In this document: positions 33,965 through 43,316 of the stretch, piece by piece
Layout: the number at the start of each line of letters is the position of its first letter
How positions within the stretch are numbered: position 1 is the first letter of the stretch
Assembly (NCBI GenBank): GCA_033808805.1
Contig: JAPXMY010000005.1
Span: 60,132-124,131, forward strand
Direction: 5' to 3'
DNA length: 64,000 bases
From: UBA1783 sp033808805
Lineage (GTDB): Bacteria; Bacillota_I; Bacilli_A; Erysipelotrichales; Erysipelotrichaceae
Program-made: the position numbers and the translations under genes
The notes under the pieces: generated by a model
The model's input: only the letters and a program-made list of their open reading frames with translations
Told to the model about the DNA's origin: nothing
The model's database searches: none

Positions 33965-34155
33965 AATCTGTCCAATAAAAGATTTAAACTAAAAATTATA
34001 GTTGTCTGTCAACAATATTTGATAATTACCTAGATAAAAAAACAATATTGAAACATGTGATATCTTGTTTAAACTATATTTGTATAACTGAGCAATAAGA
34101 TTATTTATTTTGTTGGCTAGTATAATTTTGAAAAATAACGCTTTTTCAAAAAATA

Positions 34156-34179
34156 TGATAAAATTTAGTAAACTAAATT
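34156..34179 (+). promoter_or_regulatory. Promoter and inverted repeat before the 34200 gene
   Basis: TGATAAAAT (34156-34164) is an extended -10. The inverted repeat AATTTAG-TAAA-CTAAATT (34162-34179) overlaps it and the expected start of transcription, so it may be an operator. The rest of the 33965-34155 intergenic stretch shows nothing I recognise. Confidence 0.4.
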
Positions 34180-34199
34180 AGAATTTTAGGAGGAAAATG

Positions 34200-34625
34200 A
34201 TGGACAGATTAAAAGAACTCAAAGAAGCTAAAGCAGCAGCACAGCAAGTTATCGCAAGAATAGACAATGCAATATCTTCATTGGATAGTGCATCGTCTTT
34301 GGGAATTGTAGACTTGCTTGGTGGAGGGGCATTTTCAAGTTTTTTTAAAAGGGAAAAAATCAAAGATGCAAATAATTATGTTAAAGAAATTTCTCGTTCA
34401 TTGAGTTTGCTAAATAAAGAACTTGAAGATGTAAATATGCATTTACCTGCAGAGGTTAGCGATACAATGAGCGATAATGTCTTTGACATTTACTTTGATA
34501 ATATTTTTACAGATTTAAAGGTGCAGGGAGAAATAAAAGAAGGACTGAATGGGTTAAAAGATTTCAGAAAATCTTTCGTTGAACTGATTGAAAAGTTGAA
34601 TTACGAGATTGAAACTTTTAAATAA
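34200..34625 (+). CDS. Small helical protein, paralog of 10850-11266
   Basis: A 141-residue protein of unknown function with long amphipathic helices and a central LGIVDLLGGGAFSSFFKREKI segment followed by KDANNYV. The same pattern occurs in the protein at 10850-11266 and both have a (F/T)DIYFD motif, so they are paralogs. The Gly-rich hydrophobic middle may insert in or touch membranes. The second ATG (34200) is better placed after AGGAGG than the first (34197). It follows the YdjGHI-like operon but has its own promoter. Confidence 0.65.
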   Translation: MDRLKELKEAKAAAQQVIARIDNAISSLDSASSLGIVDLLGGGAFSSFFKREKIKDANNYVKEISRSLSLLNKELEDVNMHLPAEVSDTMSDNVFDIYFDNIFTDLKVQGEIKEGLNGLKDFRKSFVELIEKLNYEIETFK

Positions 34626-34768
34626 CAAATTCCAATTTCTAAAGATTAATGCATTCATCTAAATTATACGATATTAATCATATTCTAATCTAGGATATTT
34701 TCTCATGATACTACTTAGGACATTATCAATTATTAATCACACAATTTAGATTTAAAATTATTGTTATC

Positions 34769-34797
34769 TTTACTACATTGTTTGTTTGTATTATAAT
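34769..34797 (+). promoter_or_regulatory. Promoter of nfnAB
   Basis: TTTACT (34769-34774), a 17-base spacer and TATAAT (34792-34797), about 46 bases before the nfnA ATG. The remaining intergenic sequence from 34626 shows no other feature. Confidence 0.55.
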
Positions 34798-34843
34798 TGA
34801 ATAAGTGAGGTTTAAATAAATTTTAAATAAATAGGAGGAACTT

Positions 34844-35698
34844 ATGTACAAAATTGTGTCAAGAAAAGAATTAAACAATTCAGTAACACAGCTTGAAGTT
34901 TTAGCGCCTTTAGTTGCTAATAAGGCTAAACCTGGTCAATTTATCATCTTAAGAGTTGATGAACTAGGTGAGAGAATCCCATTAACTGTAGCTGGAACAA
35001 ATCCAGATAAGGGAACAGTTAAGATTATTTTCCAGATAGTTGGTGGAACTACTGAAAAACTTAATCATGTAATGGAAGGTGAATATATTCAAGACTTTGT
35101 TGGTCCACTTGGTACACCAAGTGAATTGGAAGGCTTAAAAAATGTCTGTATTGTCGGTGGTGGAGTTGGATGTGCTATCGCCTTACCTACTGCTGAAGCA
35201 TTACATGAAATGGGAGCAAATGTGACAAGCATCATCGGCTTTAGAAATAAAGACATTGTTATTTTGGAAGATGAGTTTAAAGCTTGTTCTGATAAATTAA
35301 TTGTTACTACTGATGATGGAAGTTATGGCTATCATGGTAATGTTACCGCTCCATTAAAAGAAATGTTGGAAGCAGGAGATAAATTCGATGAAATTATTAC
35401 TATTGGACCAATTATTATGATGAAATTTGTTGTTGAAACAGCAAAACAATATAATGTTCCTTGCACAGTAAGTATGAACCCAATTATGATTGACGGTACT
35501 GGAATGTGTGGTGGATGTAGGTTAACACTGAACCAGAATGGCAAGAGAGTTACTAAATTTGCCTGTGTCGATGGTCCAGATTTCAATGGTTATGAAGTTG
35601 ATTTTGATGAAGCGATGTCACGTTCAAGAATGTATTCAGATTTTGAAAAACATGCTTATGAAGAAACATGTAACTTATTTAAAAAGGAGGTTCAGTAG
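34844..35698 (+). CDS. nfnA: NfnA-like ferredoxin-NADP oxidoreductase subunit (FAD/NAD and [2Fe-2S])
   Basis: A 284-residue ferredoxin-NADP reductase-type subunit. The FAD domain contains GERIPLTVAG and IIFQIVGGTTEKL; the NAD(P) domain starts at VCIVGGGVGCAIALP; the C-terminal iron-sulfur site is MCGGCRLT with FACVDGPDF. With the next gene it forms NADH-dependent reduced ferredoxin:NADP+ oxidoreductase (NfnAB), a flavin-based bifurcating transhydrogenase of anaerobes. Start ATG follows AGGAGG. A sulfide dehydrogenase or DHODH electron-transfer label is the alternative for the same family. Confidence 0.85.
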   Translation: MYKIVSRKELNNSVTQLEVLAPLVANKAKPGQFIILRVDELGERIPLTVAGTNPDKGTVKIIFQIVGGTTEKLNHVMEGEYIQDFVGPLGTPSELEGLKNVCIVGGGVGCAIALPTAEALHEMGANVTSIIGFRNKDIVILEDEFKACSDKLIVTTDDGSYGYHGNVTAPLKEMLEAGDKFDEIITIGPIIMMKFVVETAKQYNVPCTVSMNPIMIDGTGMCGGCRLTLNQNGKRVTKFACVDGPDFNGYEVDFDEAMSRSRMYSDFEKHAYEETCNLFKKEVQ

Positions 35699-35700
35699 TC

Positions 35701-37110
35701 ATGGCAATTATTCCTAATAAAAATCCAATGCCGGTTCAGGATGCAAAAATTAGAGGTACTAATTTTAAAGAAGTAGCTTTAGGCTATTCTGAAGAAGCAG
35801 CAGTTGCTGAAGCTGAAAGATGTATTAACTGTAAAAATAAGCCTTGTGTTGCAGCTTGCCCGGTAAATATTCAGATTCCTGAATTCATCATGAAGGTTAA
35901 AGATAGAGATTTTGAAGGTGCTTATCAGATTATTTCTGAATCTTCATCATTGCCTGCAGTTTGTGGCCGTGTATGTCCTCAGGAAACTCAATGTGAAGGT
36001 AAATGTACTTTAGGTATCAGGTTTGAACCAGTGGCAATTGGTAGATTAGAACGCTTTGTAGCTGACTATCATTTAGAAAATTCTAAAGAAGATCCTGTTA
36101 AACCTGAATCAAATGGCAAGAAAGTGGCAATTGTTGGTTCTGGTCCTGCTGGATTAACCTGTGCAGGTGATTTAGCTAAAAAAGGTTATGATGTTACCGT
36201 TTATGAGGCTTTGCATACAGCTGGTGGTGTTCTAGTTTATGGTATTCCTGAATTCAGATTACCAAAAGCTATCGTAGCTAAAGAAGTTGAATCATTAGAA
36301 AAATTAGGCGTTAAGGTTGAAACTAACGTTGTTATAGGCAAAACATTAACTATTGATGAGTTATTTGAAGAAATGGGCTTTGATGCAGTATTCATTGGCT
36401 CAGGTGCTGGTTTACCTAATTTTATGAATATTCCTGGAGAAGGTTTAAAAGGTGTCTATTCAGCAAACGAGTACTTAACAAGAGCTAATCTAATGAAGGC
36501 TTATAGTGAAGAAGCTGATACTCCTATTTCTAAGGGTGGAAAAGTAGCTGTAGTTGGTGGTGGTAACGTCGCAATGGATGCTGCAAGAACCGCTTTAAGA
36601 TTAGGAGCAGAAAAAGTTTATATTGTTTATCGTCGTTCAATGGAAGAACTTCCTGCTAGGGCAGAAGAAGTTGAACACGCTATTGAAGAAGGTATTGATT
36701 TTAGATTATTGAACAATCCAGTAGAAATTTTAGGTTATAATAACCCAGATAATCCAAGAGATCCTAAAAATGGCTGTGTTGAAGCTATCAAATGTATCAA
36801 GATGCAATTAGGTGAGCCAGATGAAAATGGCAGAAGAAGACCTGTTGCTATTGAAGGTAGTGAGTTTATACTGGAAGTTGATACAGTTATCATGTCTATT
36901 GGTACTTCACCAAATCCATTGATTAAAAACACTACTGAAGGTTTGGAAGTTAACAGATGGGGTGGAATCATCGTTAATGAAGAAAACCTGACAAGTAGAG
37001 AAGGAGTCTATGCTGGTGGGGATGTTGTTACCGGTGCCGCAACTGTTATCTCAGCTATGGGAGCTGGTAAGGTAGCTGCTCAGGGAATCGACGATTACTT
37101 AAGTAAATAA
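35701..37110 (+). CDS. nfnB: NfnB-like / GltA-type FAD-dependent oxidoreductase, two [4Fe-4S]
   Basis: A 469-residue flavoprotein. N-terminal cysteines (CINCKNKPCVAACPV and CGRVCPQETQCEGKCTLG) bind two [4Fe-4S] clusters. FAD site VAIVGSGPAGLTCAGDLAKKG; NADPH site VAVVGGGNVAMDAARTALRLG; second FAD motif VYAGGDVVTGAATVI. Annotated in many genomes as glutamate synthase small subunit (GltA), but adjacency to nfnA and the absence of a large GltB-type subunit favour NfnB. It starts 2 bases after nfnA with AAGGAGG. Confidence 0.87.
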   Translation: MAIIPNKNPMPVQDAKIRGTNFKEVALGYSEEAAVAEAERCINCKNKPCVAACPVNIQIPEFIMKVKDRDFEGAYQIISESSSLPAVCGRVCPQETQCEGKCTLGIRFEPVAIGRLERFVADYHLENSKEDPVKPESNGKKVAIVGSGPAGLTCAGDLAKKGYDVTVYEALHTAGGVLVYGIPEFRLPKAIVAKEVESLEKLGVKVETNVVIGKTLTIDELFEEMGFDAVFIGSGAGLPNFMNIPGEGLKGVYSANEYLTRANLMKAYSEEADTPISKGGKVAVVGGGNVAMDAARTALRLGAEKVYIVYRRSMEELPARAEEVEHAIEEGIDFRLLNNPVEILGYNNPDNPRDPKNGCVEAIKCIKMQLGEPDENGRRRPVAIEGSEFILEVDTVIMSIGTSPNPLIKNTTEGLEVNRWGGIIVNEENLTSREGVYAGGDVVTGAATVISAMGAGKVAAQGIDDYLSK

Positions 37111-37117
37111 TGCAAAT

Positions 37118-37151
37118 AAAAGTGTATGGATAAAAAAACATACACTTTTTT
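37118..37151 (+). terminator. Terminator of nfnAB
   Basis: AAAAGTGTATG/CATACACTTTT (37118-37128 with 37139-37149), 10-base loop, followed by T residues. Confidence 0.88.
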
Positions 37152-37198
37152 ATGTGTTGATACTACTTTATTGATTTCTTTTATAAGTGATTTTTTTA

Positions 37199-37207
37199 TG
37201 ATATACT
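37199..37207 (+). promoter_or_regulatory. Extended -10 promoter of the scpA operon
   Basis: TGATATACT fits the extended -10 pattern, 20 bases before the scpA ATG, leaving a very short leader carrying AAAGGTGA. Confidence 0.45.
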
Positions 37208-37226
37208 TTAAAAGGTGAGTAATAGT

Positions 37227-37943
37227 ATGGAGTTTTTTGTTACGATTGAACAGTTTGAAGGACCACTAGATCTGATGCTTCATCTAATCAAGGAAAAAGA
37301 ATTAGATCTTTTTGATTTGGATGTAAATGTTCTAACTGCTCAGTATATTGAATACCTTCATGCTATGGAAAGTATGAGATTGGATATTGCCAGTGAATAT
37401 TTAGTAGAACTGGCAACGTTAATTGAATACAAAAGTAAAAAACTTCTTCCAAATGTAGAGGCAGAGTTGGATGATAATTATCAGCAACAGCAAGAAGTTG
37501 ATTTAGTTAACCGTTTAATTGAATACAAAAAATATAAGGAGGTAACTGCGGTACTTGATGATTTATATCAGGAAAGAAGTTTAAAATTTGATAAACCACA
37601 ATCTGAAATAGTTAATCAGTGGATTGATGTCAATGAAAACTATGAGAGTACCAGTGCCTATGAACTGATTAAAGCTATGAACAGATGTTTAAAAAGATTT
37701 CAGCTTGCGCAACCTTATGAAGTCAATATAACGCAAAAGAGAATCAGTATTGATGATAGGAAAAAGCAGTTAAAAAATAATATTAAGAAGTTTAATGAAA
37801 TCTTTACCTTGAGTAATACTATGTATGACTGCCGCGACTTATATGAAGTAGTTATAAATTTTTTAGCCATTCTGGATTTAGTAAATGAAAATGTATTATC
37901 TTTCACAGTAAAAGATGATGAAGTATATTTTAAGAAGGTGTAG
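37227..37943 (+). CDS. scpA: Segregation and condensation protein A
   Basis: ScpA kleisin, 238 residues, links the SMC heads with ScpB for chromosome segregation. The N-terminal FEGPLDLMLHLIKEKELDLFDL is the diagnostic kleisin motif. The start at 37227 is supported by AAAGGTGA; the GTG at 37215 lies within that ribosome binding site. scpB follows after 2 bases. First gene of a long operon running to deoC. Confidence 0.94.
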   Translation: MEFFVTIEQFEGPLDLMLHLIKEKELDLFDLDVNVLTAQYIEYLHAMESMRLDIASEYLVELATLIEYKSKKLLPNVEAELDDNYQQQQEVDLVNRLIEYKKYKEVTAVLDDLYQERSLKFDKPQSEIVNQWIDVNENYESTSAYELIKAMNRCLKRFQLAQPYEVNITQKRISIDDRKKQLKNNIKKFNEIFTLSNTMYDCRDLYEVVINFLAILDLVNENVLSFTVKDDEVYFKKV

Positions 37944-37945
37944 TT

Positions 37946-38491
37946 ATGAGTGATTTAAGACCTATTATAGAAGGAATATTATTCGTAAGTGGTGATGAGG
38001 GGGTCAGCCTGTCACAATTATCGGAAGTTTTAGTTATCAATGAAGATACGCTGTCAGAAATGATGGATAACTATATTATGGAATTTAACAGCGATGAATC
38101 TAGAGGCATTGAAATGGTTCGTTATGGAAAAAGATATAAGCTGATTACTAAAGCTGTTGCTCATGAGTATTGTCAAAAATTGTTTGAAGATTCTTCAAAT
38201 AAACAATTTTCTCAGGCAGCTTTGGAAACACTGGCTATCATTGCCTATAAACAGCCTGTTACAAGAGTTGAGATTGAAGAGATAAGAGGAGTAAGTTGTG
38301 ATATGATGATTCGCAGATTGCTTGCTAAAAATTTAATCAGAGAAGCTGGCAGACTTGATACTATCGGCAAGCCTTTCTTATACGAAGTTACGGAAGATTT
38401 TATGGATATTTTTTCCCTTACATCTTTAAGTGAGTTGCCAGAATTACCAGAATACCAGACTGTAACAGAAGAAGGGGAGTTGTTCTACTAA
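37946..38491 (+). CDS. scpB: Segregation and condensation protein B
   Basis: ScpB, 181 residues, a tandem winged-helix partner of ScpA. LRPIIEGILFVSGDEGVSLSQL at the start and FSQAALETLAIIAYKQPVTRVEIEEIRGV in the second wing domain are the family signatures. It overlaps the next gene's ATG by one base. Confidence 0.94.
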   Translation: MSDLRPIIEGILFVSGDEGVSLSQLSEVLVINEDTLSEMMDNYIMEFNSDESRGIEMVRYGKRYKLITKAVAHEYCQKLFEDSSNKQFSQAALETLAIIAYKQPVTRVEIEEIRGVSCDMMIRRLLAKNLIREAGRLDTIGKPFLYEVTEDFMDIFSLTSLSELPELPEYQTVTEEGELFY

Positions 38492-39222
38492 TGGAAAGAC
38501 TACAGAAAGTAATTGCTAAGGCAGGAATAGCTTCAAGAAGAAAAGCTGAGGAATTAATTTTACAGGGTAAGGTTAAAGTCAATGGTGTAGTTTGTACAAC
38601 TTTAGGTACTCAGGTTTCCAACAAAGATGTTGTTTCTGTTGATGGAAATATTATTGAAAAAGAAGAATTGGTCTATTTTTTATTAAATAAACCTAGAAAA
38701 TATGTCTGTACAGTAAGTGATGAGCACAACAGAAATAAAGTTACGGATTTAATTGACTGTCAGCAACGTATTTTTCCTATTGGAAGATTAGATTATGATT
38801 CAACAGGAATGCTGATTTTGACAAATGATGGAGATTTTGCCCAGATGCTGGCTCATCCGAAATTTCAAATTCCCAAGACCTATCGCGTTACTGTAAAGGG
38901 TATTTTAAACAATAAAGATTTAATGAAACTTCAAGGTGGTATCAGACTGGATGATGGAATTAAAACTTTACCAGCGAAGGTAAGTATGACTTCCTATGAT
39001 CTTAAAACTAATAGATGTGTTTTGGAAATGACTATCTCTGAAGGTAGAAATAGACAGATAAGAAGAATGATCGAAGCGGTAGGAGCGATTGTTTCCAAAC
39101 TGCATAGAACACAGTATGGCTGTCTGAAAGATGATAATTTAGCAATGGGTGCTTATCGTCGTTTAAGACCTCATGAAATAAAAACCTTAAAGAAAATGGC
39201 CAATGAAGGAATCAGTGAATAA
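38491..39222 (+). CDS. rluB: RluB-type 23S rRNA pseudouridine synthase
   Basis: A 243-residue RsuA/RluB-family enzyme. N-terminal S4 RNA-binding domain (RLQKVIAKAGIASRRKAEELI); catalytic Asp in GRLDYDSTGMLILTNDGD; conserved EGRNRQIRRM. RluB-type placement directly after scpAB is standard in Firmicutes and predicts Psi2605 of 23S rRNA as target. RsuA-like specificity cannot be excluded from sequence alone. Confidence 0.9.
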   Translation: MERLQKVIAKAGIASRRKAEELILQGKVKVNGVVCTTLGTQVSNKDVVSVDGNIIEKEELVYFLLNKPRKYVCTVSDEHNRNKVTDLIDCQQRIFPIGRLDYDSTGMLILTNDGDFAQMLAHPKFQIPKTYRVTVKGILNNKDLMKLQGGIRLDDGIKTLPAKVSMTSYDLKTNRCVLEMTISEGRNRQIRRMIEAVGAIVSKLHRTQYGCLKDDNLAMGAYRRLRPHEIKTLKKMANEGISE

Positions 39223-39932
39223 TGAGACAGTATTTTGTTGATAAAAAGATAAATCCTGATGAAACATTTTACTTTGATGACAAACAGTCTCATCATATTA
39301 AAACAGTTTTAAGAATGAAAACTGCTGATGTCATAAGAGTTGTTGATATTGATAACAATGTCTTTTTAGTAGAAATTATCGTTGATTCAAAGGTTTCAGC
39401 AAGAGTTTTAAAAATAATTGATCAAAATTTGGAAGAATCTGAAATAATCTACTGTGCTGCTTTGATAAAAAAAGATAAATGGGATTATCTATTACAAAAA
39501 GCAGCTGAATTAGGGGCTACAAAAATTGTTCCCTTGATAACCAATCGTACAATTTTTAAAGTAGATGAAGAAAGATTGGATAAAAGAGTCGAAAGATGGA
39601 ATAAAATAACTCTAGAGGCTTGTCAGCAGTCTAATCGTACAAATAAATGTGAGGTTTTAAAACCAATAAAATTAAAAGAAATAGATAAATTTTTATCAGC
39701 TAATAACATTGTTGGCTATGAAGATGAAAAGGATATTTATTTATCTGATGTAATTGATGATAAATCTATCACTTTTGTTATTGGCCCTGAAGGTGGATTT
39801 TCTGATGATGAAATTGAATATCTTAAGAATTTAAATTTTACCTGTGTCAGTTTAGGTAAAAGGATATTAAGAGCAGAAACAGCTGGATTATATGTGTTGG
39901 CAGTGATTGATGCCAAAAGGAACAGTTTATGA
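39222..39932 (+). CDS. rsmE: 16S rRNA m3U1498 methyltransferase RsmE
   Basis: A 236-residue SPOUT methyltransferase. An N-terminal PUA-like domain precedes the knotted SAM site: VIGPEGGFSDDEIEYL and SLGKRILRAETAGLYVLAVI. ATG overlaps the rluB stop and the gene overlaps mtaB by 4 bases. Methylates U1498 in the decoding region of 16S rRNA. Confidence 0.92.
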   Translation: MRQYFVDKKINPDETFYFDDKQSHHIKTVLRMKTADVIRVVDIDNNVFLVEIIVDSKVSARVLKIIDQNLEESEIIYCAALIKKDKWDYLLQKAAELGATKIVPLITNRTIFKVDEERLDKRVERWNKITLEACQQSNRTNKCEVLKPIKLKEIDKFLSANNIVGYEDEKDIYLSDVIDDKSITFVIGPEGGFSDDEIEYLKNLNFTCVSLGKRILRAETAGLYVLAVIDAKRNSL

Positions 39933-41206
39933 AATTTGCAATATGTAATCTAGGATGTAAAGTCAATAACTTTGAAGCCAATTGGTATGCTCTGAAGTTA
40001 GAAGAAAAATATCAGCAGGTTGATTTTAAAGAGTTCGCTGATATTTATGTAATAAACAGCTGTACCGTAACTAATACGGCTTCTTCAAAGAGCAGACAAA
40101 TGATTCGAAAAGCAAGAAAACAGAATCCTGATGCGGTTATTGCTGCTGTTGGATGCTATGTTCAAATGGAAGTTGATACTGTAGATGCTTTTGATTGCTG
40201 TGATATTCTGATAGGTTCGAAAGATAAAACGAAACTACCGGAACTGATAGAGCAGTTTTTAGTGGATAGAAAAAGAATAAATATCGTTGAAGAATTTAAA
40301 AAAACTGAATTTGAGGAAATGTTTATTAGAAACTTTAATCAGACTAGAGCCTATCTGAAAATTCAGGATGGCTGTAACCAGTTCTGCAGTTACTGCATTA
40401 TCCCTTATGCCAGAGGTAATGAAAGATGCTTAGATGCTGAAAGTATAATTAAGCAGGCTCAACAGCTGACCCTGGCTGGACATAGGGAACTGGTATTAAC
40501 AGGAATTCATACTGGAAGATGGAATGATAAAGGTTTAGAGCTGGCTGATTTAATAGAAAGAATATTAATAGAAGTAAAGTCACTTGACAGACTGAGAATT
40601 TCTTCAATTGAAGTAACTGAAGTAAGTGATAAACTGATAGATCTGATGTTGAAAAATGACAAGATTGCCAAACATCTGCATATTCCTCTACAGGCTGGTG
40701 TAGATAGACTGTTAAAACTAAACAATCGTCCCTATACAACAGAAGAGTATTTTAAAAGAATATCTGAGATAAAAAGCAAGATAAATGATATATCCATTTC
40801 CAGTGACATAATTGTTGGCCTGCCAACAGAAACTGATGATGATTTTAATAAAACAAAAGAATTCGTAGAAAAGTGTCAATTATCATTTTTACATATCTTT
40901 CCTTATGCCAGAAAAAAAGGAACTGCCAATTTTGAAATAAAAGAACAAATCGATGAAACAACAAAAAAACAGAGAGTAGGCTGTTTGACTAATATAAGTG
41001 ATAGATTATATAATAAATATGTTGAGGGTTTTGAGGGGAAAACCTTGACTGTCTTATTTGAAAGGCATAAAGATGGTGTTTCCAGCGGTCATTGCAGTCA
41101 GTATATTTTAGTAGAAACAGCTACTGAAACGGACTATACAAATCAGTTTAAGGATGTTTATATTGAAAAAGCCGAAGGGAACATCTTAAGGGGTAATATT
41201 GTTTAA
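39929..41206 (+). CDS. mtaB: tRNA t6A37 methylthiotransferase MtaB
   Basis: A 425-residue radical-SAM methylthiotransferase converting t6A37 to ms2t6A37. The N-terminal cluster Cys lie in CNLGCKVN, NSCTVTN and VGCYVQ; the radical-SAM cluster in CNQFCSYCIIPYARG; a TRAM-like domain ends the protein. CNLGCKVN and the operon with rsmE favour MtaB (YqeV) over MiaB or RimO. Confidence 0.92.
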   Translation: MKFAICNLGCKVNNFEANWYALKLEEKYQQVDFKEFADIYVINSCTVTNTASSKSRQMIRKARKQNPDAVIAAVGCYVQMEVDTVDAFDCCDILIGSKDKTKLPELIEQFLVDRKRINIVEEFKKTEFEEMFIRNFNQTRAYLKIQDGCNQFCSYCIIPYARGNERCLDAESIIKQAQQLTLAGHRELVLTGIHTGRWNDKGLELADLIERILIEVKSLDRLRISSIEVTEVSDKLIDLMLKNDKIAKHLHIPLQAGVDRLLKLNNRPYTTEEYFKRISEIKSKINDISISSDIIVGLPTETDDDFNKTKEFVEKCQLSFLHIFPYARKKGTANFEIKEQIDETTKKQRVGCLTNISDRLYNKYVEGFEGKTLTVLFERHKDGVSSGHCSQYILVETATETDYTNQFKDVYIEKAEGNILRGNIV

Positions 41207-41215
41207 GGGGAGCAT

Positions 41216-42676
41216 ATGGTTATTAGTAGTATTTTTGAAAATGCGCCAGATATAGAAATTAAGGATATTATGACTGATTCTAGAGTAAAGATGGAAGAAG
41301 CCATCTTTTTCTGCATTGTAGGATTGGTTAATGATGGGCATAATTTTATCGCTCAAGCTATTGAAAATGGGGCAATCTGTATTGTGCATTCTAAAGAATT
41401 GGACAAGTATTATGAAGGAATTACCTATTTAAAGGTAGATGATACTTTGACAGCTTTAAATCAGTTTGTCTGTGCCTATTATGGCGATGTAACAAGTGAT
41501 ATGACAGTTTATGGTGTTACCGGTACCAATGGAAAAAGTACTGTTGCCTGGATTATCAGGTATCTGATATCAAGATTTAAAAAATGCGGTTATATTGGAA
41601 CTATGGGCTACATGTGGGACGATACAGTTAATGATACCTTTTTGACGACGCCAGATGTCGAAGTTTTACACAAAATGTTGAAGGAAATTTATGATTTTGG
41701 TTGTCGTGATGTTTCGGTTGAAGTATCTTCACAGGGGTTAGATTTAAGAAGAATTGATGCGGTAAAATTTGATTATGTAATTTTTACCAATCTTACCCAT
41801 GACCATTTAGATTACCATGGTACAATGGAAAACTATTATCTGGCTAAAGAAAAGATGTTTAAAATTGTTGGATCAGAGCAGACAGGTATCATCAACATTG
41901 ACGATAGCTATGCTAATAGAATAATCAAGGCAGCTAAATGTAAAACTGTGACTTTTGGAATTCACAATGAGGCTGATTATAAGGCTGATAATATAAAATT
42001 ATTTAAGGACCATACGGAATTTGACTTTGTCTGTAAAGGAAAAACTTATCATATCAATACGAATTTGGTCGCTGAATTTAATGTTTCCAACCTTTTAGCG
42101 GTATTGGCGACATTATCTGAAGCAGGATATGACATTGAAGATCTACTGCCATATTTAGCTACAATTCCACAGGTTATGGGTAGAGTTCAGATCATAGACT
42201 GTGGGCAAAATTTCAATGTAATTGTAGATTATGCTCACACTCCTGATGGATATGAGAAAATTTATGAGTATATAAATTCTATAACTGAAAAAGGGAAAAG
42301 AATTATAACGGTTTTTGGAGCTCATGGTGCCAGAGATTATAAGAAAAGACCTATGATTGGTAAAATTGCTGATGATAATAGTGATGTTCTTATTTTAAGT
42401 GCTGAAGATGATCACTGGGAAGATCCATACGAAATCTGCAAAGAAATAGCTGGAGGAATTACTAAAAACTCCTGGGTTTATATTGAGGATAGATATGATG
42501 CTATCAGACAGGGAATTGAATTGGCCAATGAAGGAGATACAGTCTGTATCCTGGGTAAAGCGGCTGAACAATATTTTAAAATCGGAGATGGAAAAGTATA
42601 CTGGATGGGTGATGACAATGCAGCTATCGATATACTGAATAAATATATAAAAGGAGATAACAGTCATGAAAATTAA
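41216..42676 (+). CDS. murE: UDP-N-acetylmuramoyl-tripeptide synthetase (MurE-type ligase)
   Basis: A 486-residue Mur ligase adding the third amino acid to UDP-MurNAc-L-Ala-D-Glu. ATP site VTGTNGKSTVAW; central motif TNLTHDHLDYHGTMENY with the following lysine YYLAKEKMF; C-terminal VIVDYAHTPDGYEK. The specificity region that reads DNPR in diaminopimelate-adding MurE reads SAEDDHWEDP here, so the Arg that binds the DAP carboxylate is replaced. This argues against DAP and for lysine, ornithine or another residue. It overlaps deoC by 11 bases. Confidence 0.87.
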   Translation: MVISSIFENAPDIEIKDIMTDSRVKMEEAIFFCIVGLVNDGHNFIAQAIENGAICIVHSKELDKYYEGITYLKVDDTLTALNQFVCAYYGDVTSDMTVYGVTGTNGKSTVAWIIRYLISRFKKCGYIGTMGYMWDDTVNDTFLTTPDVEVLHKMLKEIYDFGCRDVSVEVSSQGLDLRRIDAVKFDYVIFTNLTHDHLDYHGTMENYYLAKEKMFKIVGSEQTGIINIDDSYANRIIKAAKCKTVTFGIHNEADYKADNIKLFKDHTEFDFVCKGKTYHINTNLVAEFNVSNLLAVLATLSEAGYDIEDLLPYLATIPQVMGRVQIIDCGQNFNVIVDYAHTPDGYEKIYEYINSITEKGKRIITVFGAHGARDYKKRPMIGKIADDNSDVLILSAEDDHWEDPYEICKEIAGGITKNSWVYIEDRYDAIRQGIELANEGDTVCILGKAAEQYFKIGDGKVYWMGDDNAAIDILNKYIKGDNSHEN

Positions 42677-43316
42677 CAAATACATTGATCACACATTGCT
42701 AAAGGCAACAGCAACAACCAGACAGATTACTGAATTATGTTTAGAGGCAAAAAAATATGATTTTGCTTCTGTATGTGTCAATACCTGTTATGTTCCACTG
42801 GCAAAAGAAATTTTAAAAGACACCGATGTCAAGGTCTGCTGTGTGGTTGGATTTCCACTGGGGGCAATGGCAACAGTTTCTAAAGCTTTTGAAACAGAGC
42901 AGGCCATAAAAGATGGAGCAACAGAAATTGATATGGTTATCAATATTGGGGCTGCAAAAGAAGGTAACTGGAAATATGTTGAAGAGGACATTAGAGCAGT
43001 TGTAGAAGCAGCACAGGGTAATGTTGTTAAAGTGATTATTGAAACCTGTCTATTAACTGATGAAGAAAAAGTAGAAGCTTGTAAATGTGCACTGAATGCA
43101 AAAGCTCATTTTGTAAAAACTTCTACCGGTTTTTCAACATCAGGAGCAACTGTTGAAGATGTCAGACTGATGAAAGAAACAGTAAAAGACCAAAGCTTAG
43201 TTAAAGCAGCTGGCGGGATAAGAAGTTTAGCCGATGCAGAAATGATGATTGATGCAGGTGCTGATAGATTGGGATGTTCAGCTGGTGTCAAAATAATGGA
43301 AGAAATTCAGCAGTAA
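42666..43316 (+). CDS. deoC: Deoxyribose-phosphate aldolase
   Basis: DeoC, 216 residues, a class I aldolase splitting 2-deoxyribose-5-phosphate to acetaldehyde and glyceraldehyde-3-phosphate. YIDHTLLKATAT at the N terminus, VVGFPLGAM, IDMVINIGAAKEG with the catalytic Asp, Schiff-base Lys in FVKTSTGFS, and VKAAGGIRS. It ends the scpA operon and overlaps murE by 11 bases. Confidence 0.95.
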   Translation: MKINKYIDHTLLKATATTRQITELCLEAKKYDFASVCVNTCYVPLAKEILKDTDVKVCCVVGFPLGAMATVSKAFETEQAIKDGATEIDMVINIGAAKEGNWKYVEEDIRAVVEAAQGNVVKVIIETCLLTDEEKVEACKCALNAKAHFVKTSTGFSTSGATVEDVRLMKETVKDQSLVKAAGGIRSLADAEMMIDAGADRLGCSAGVKIMEEIQQ

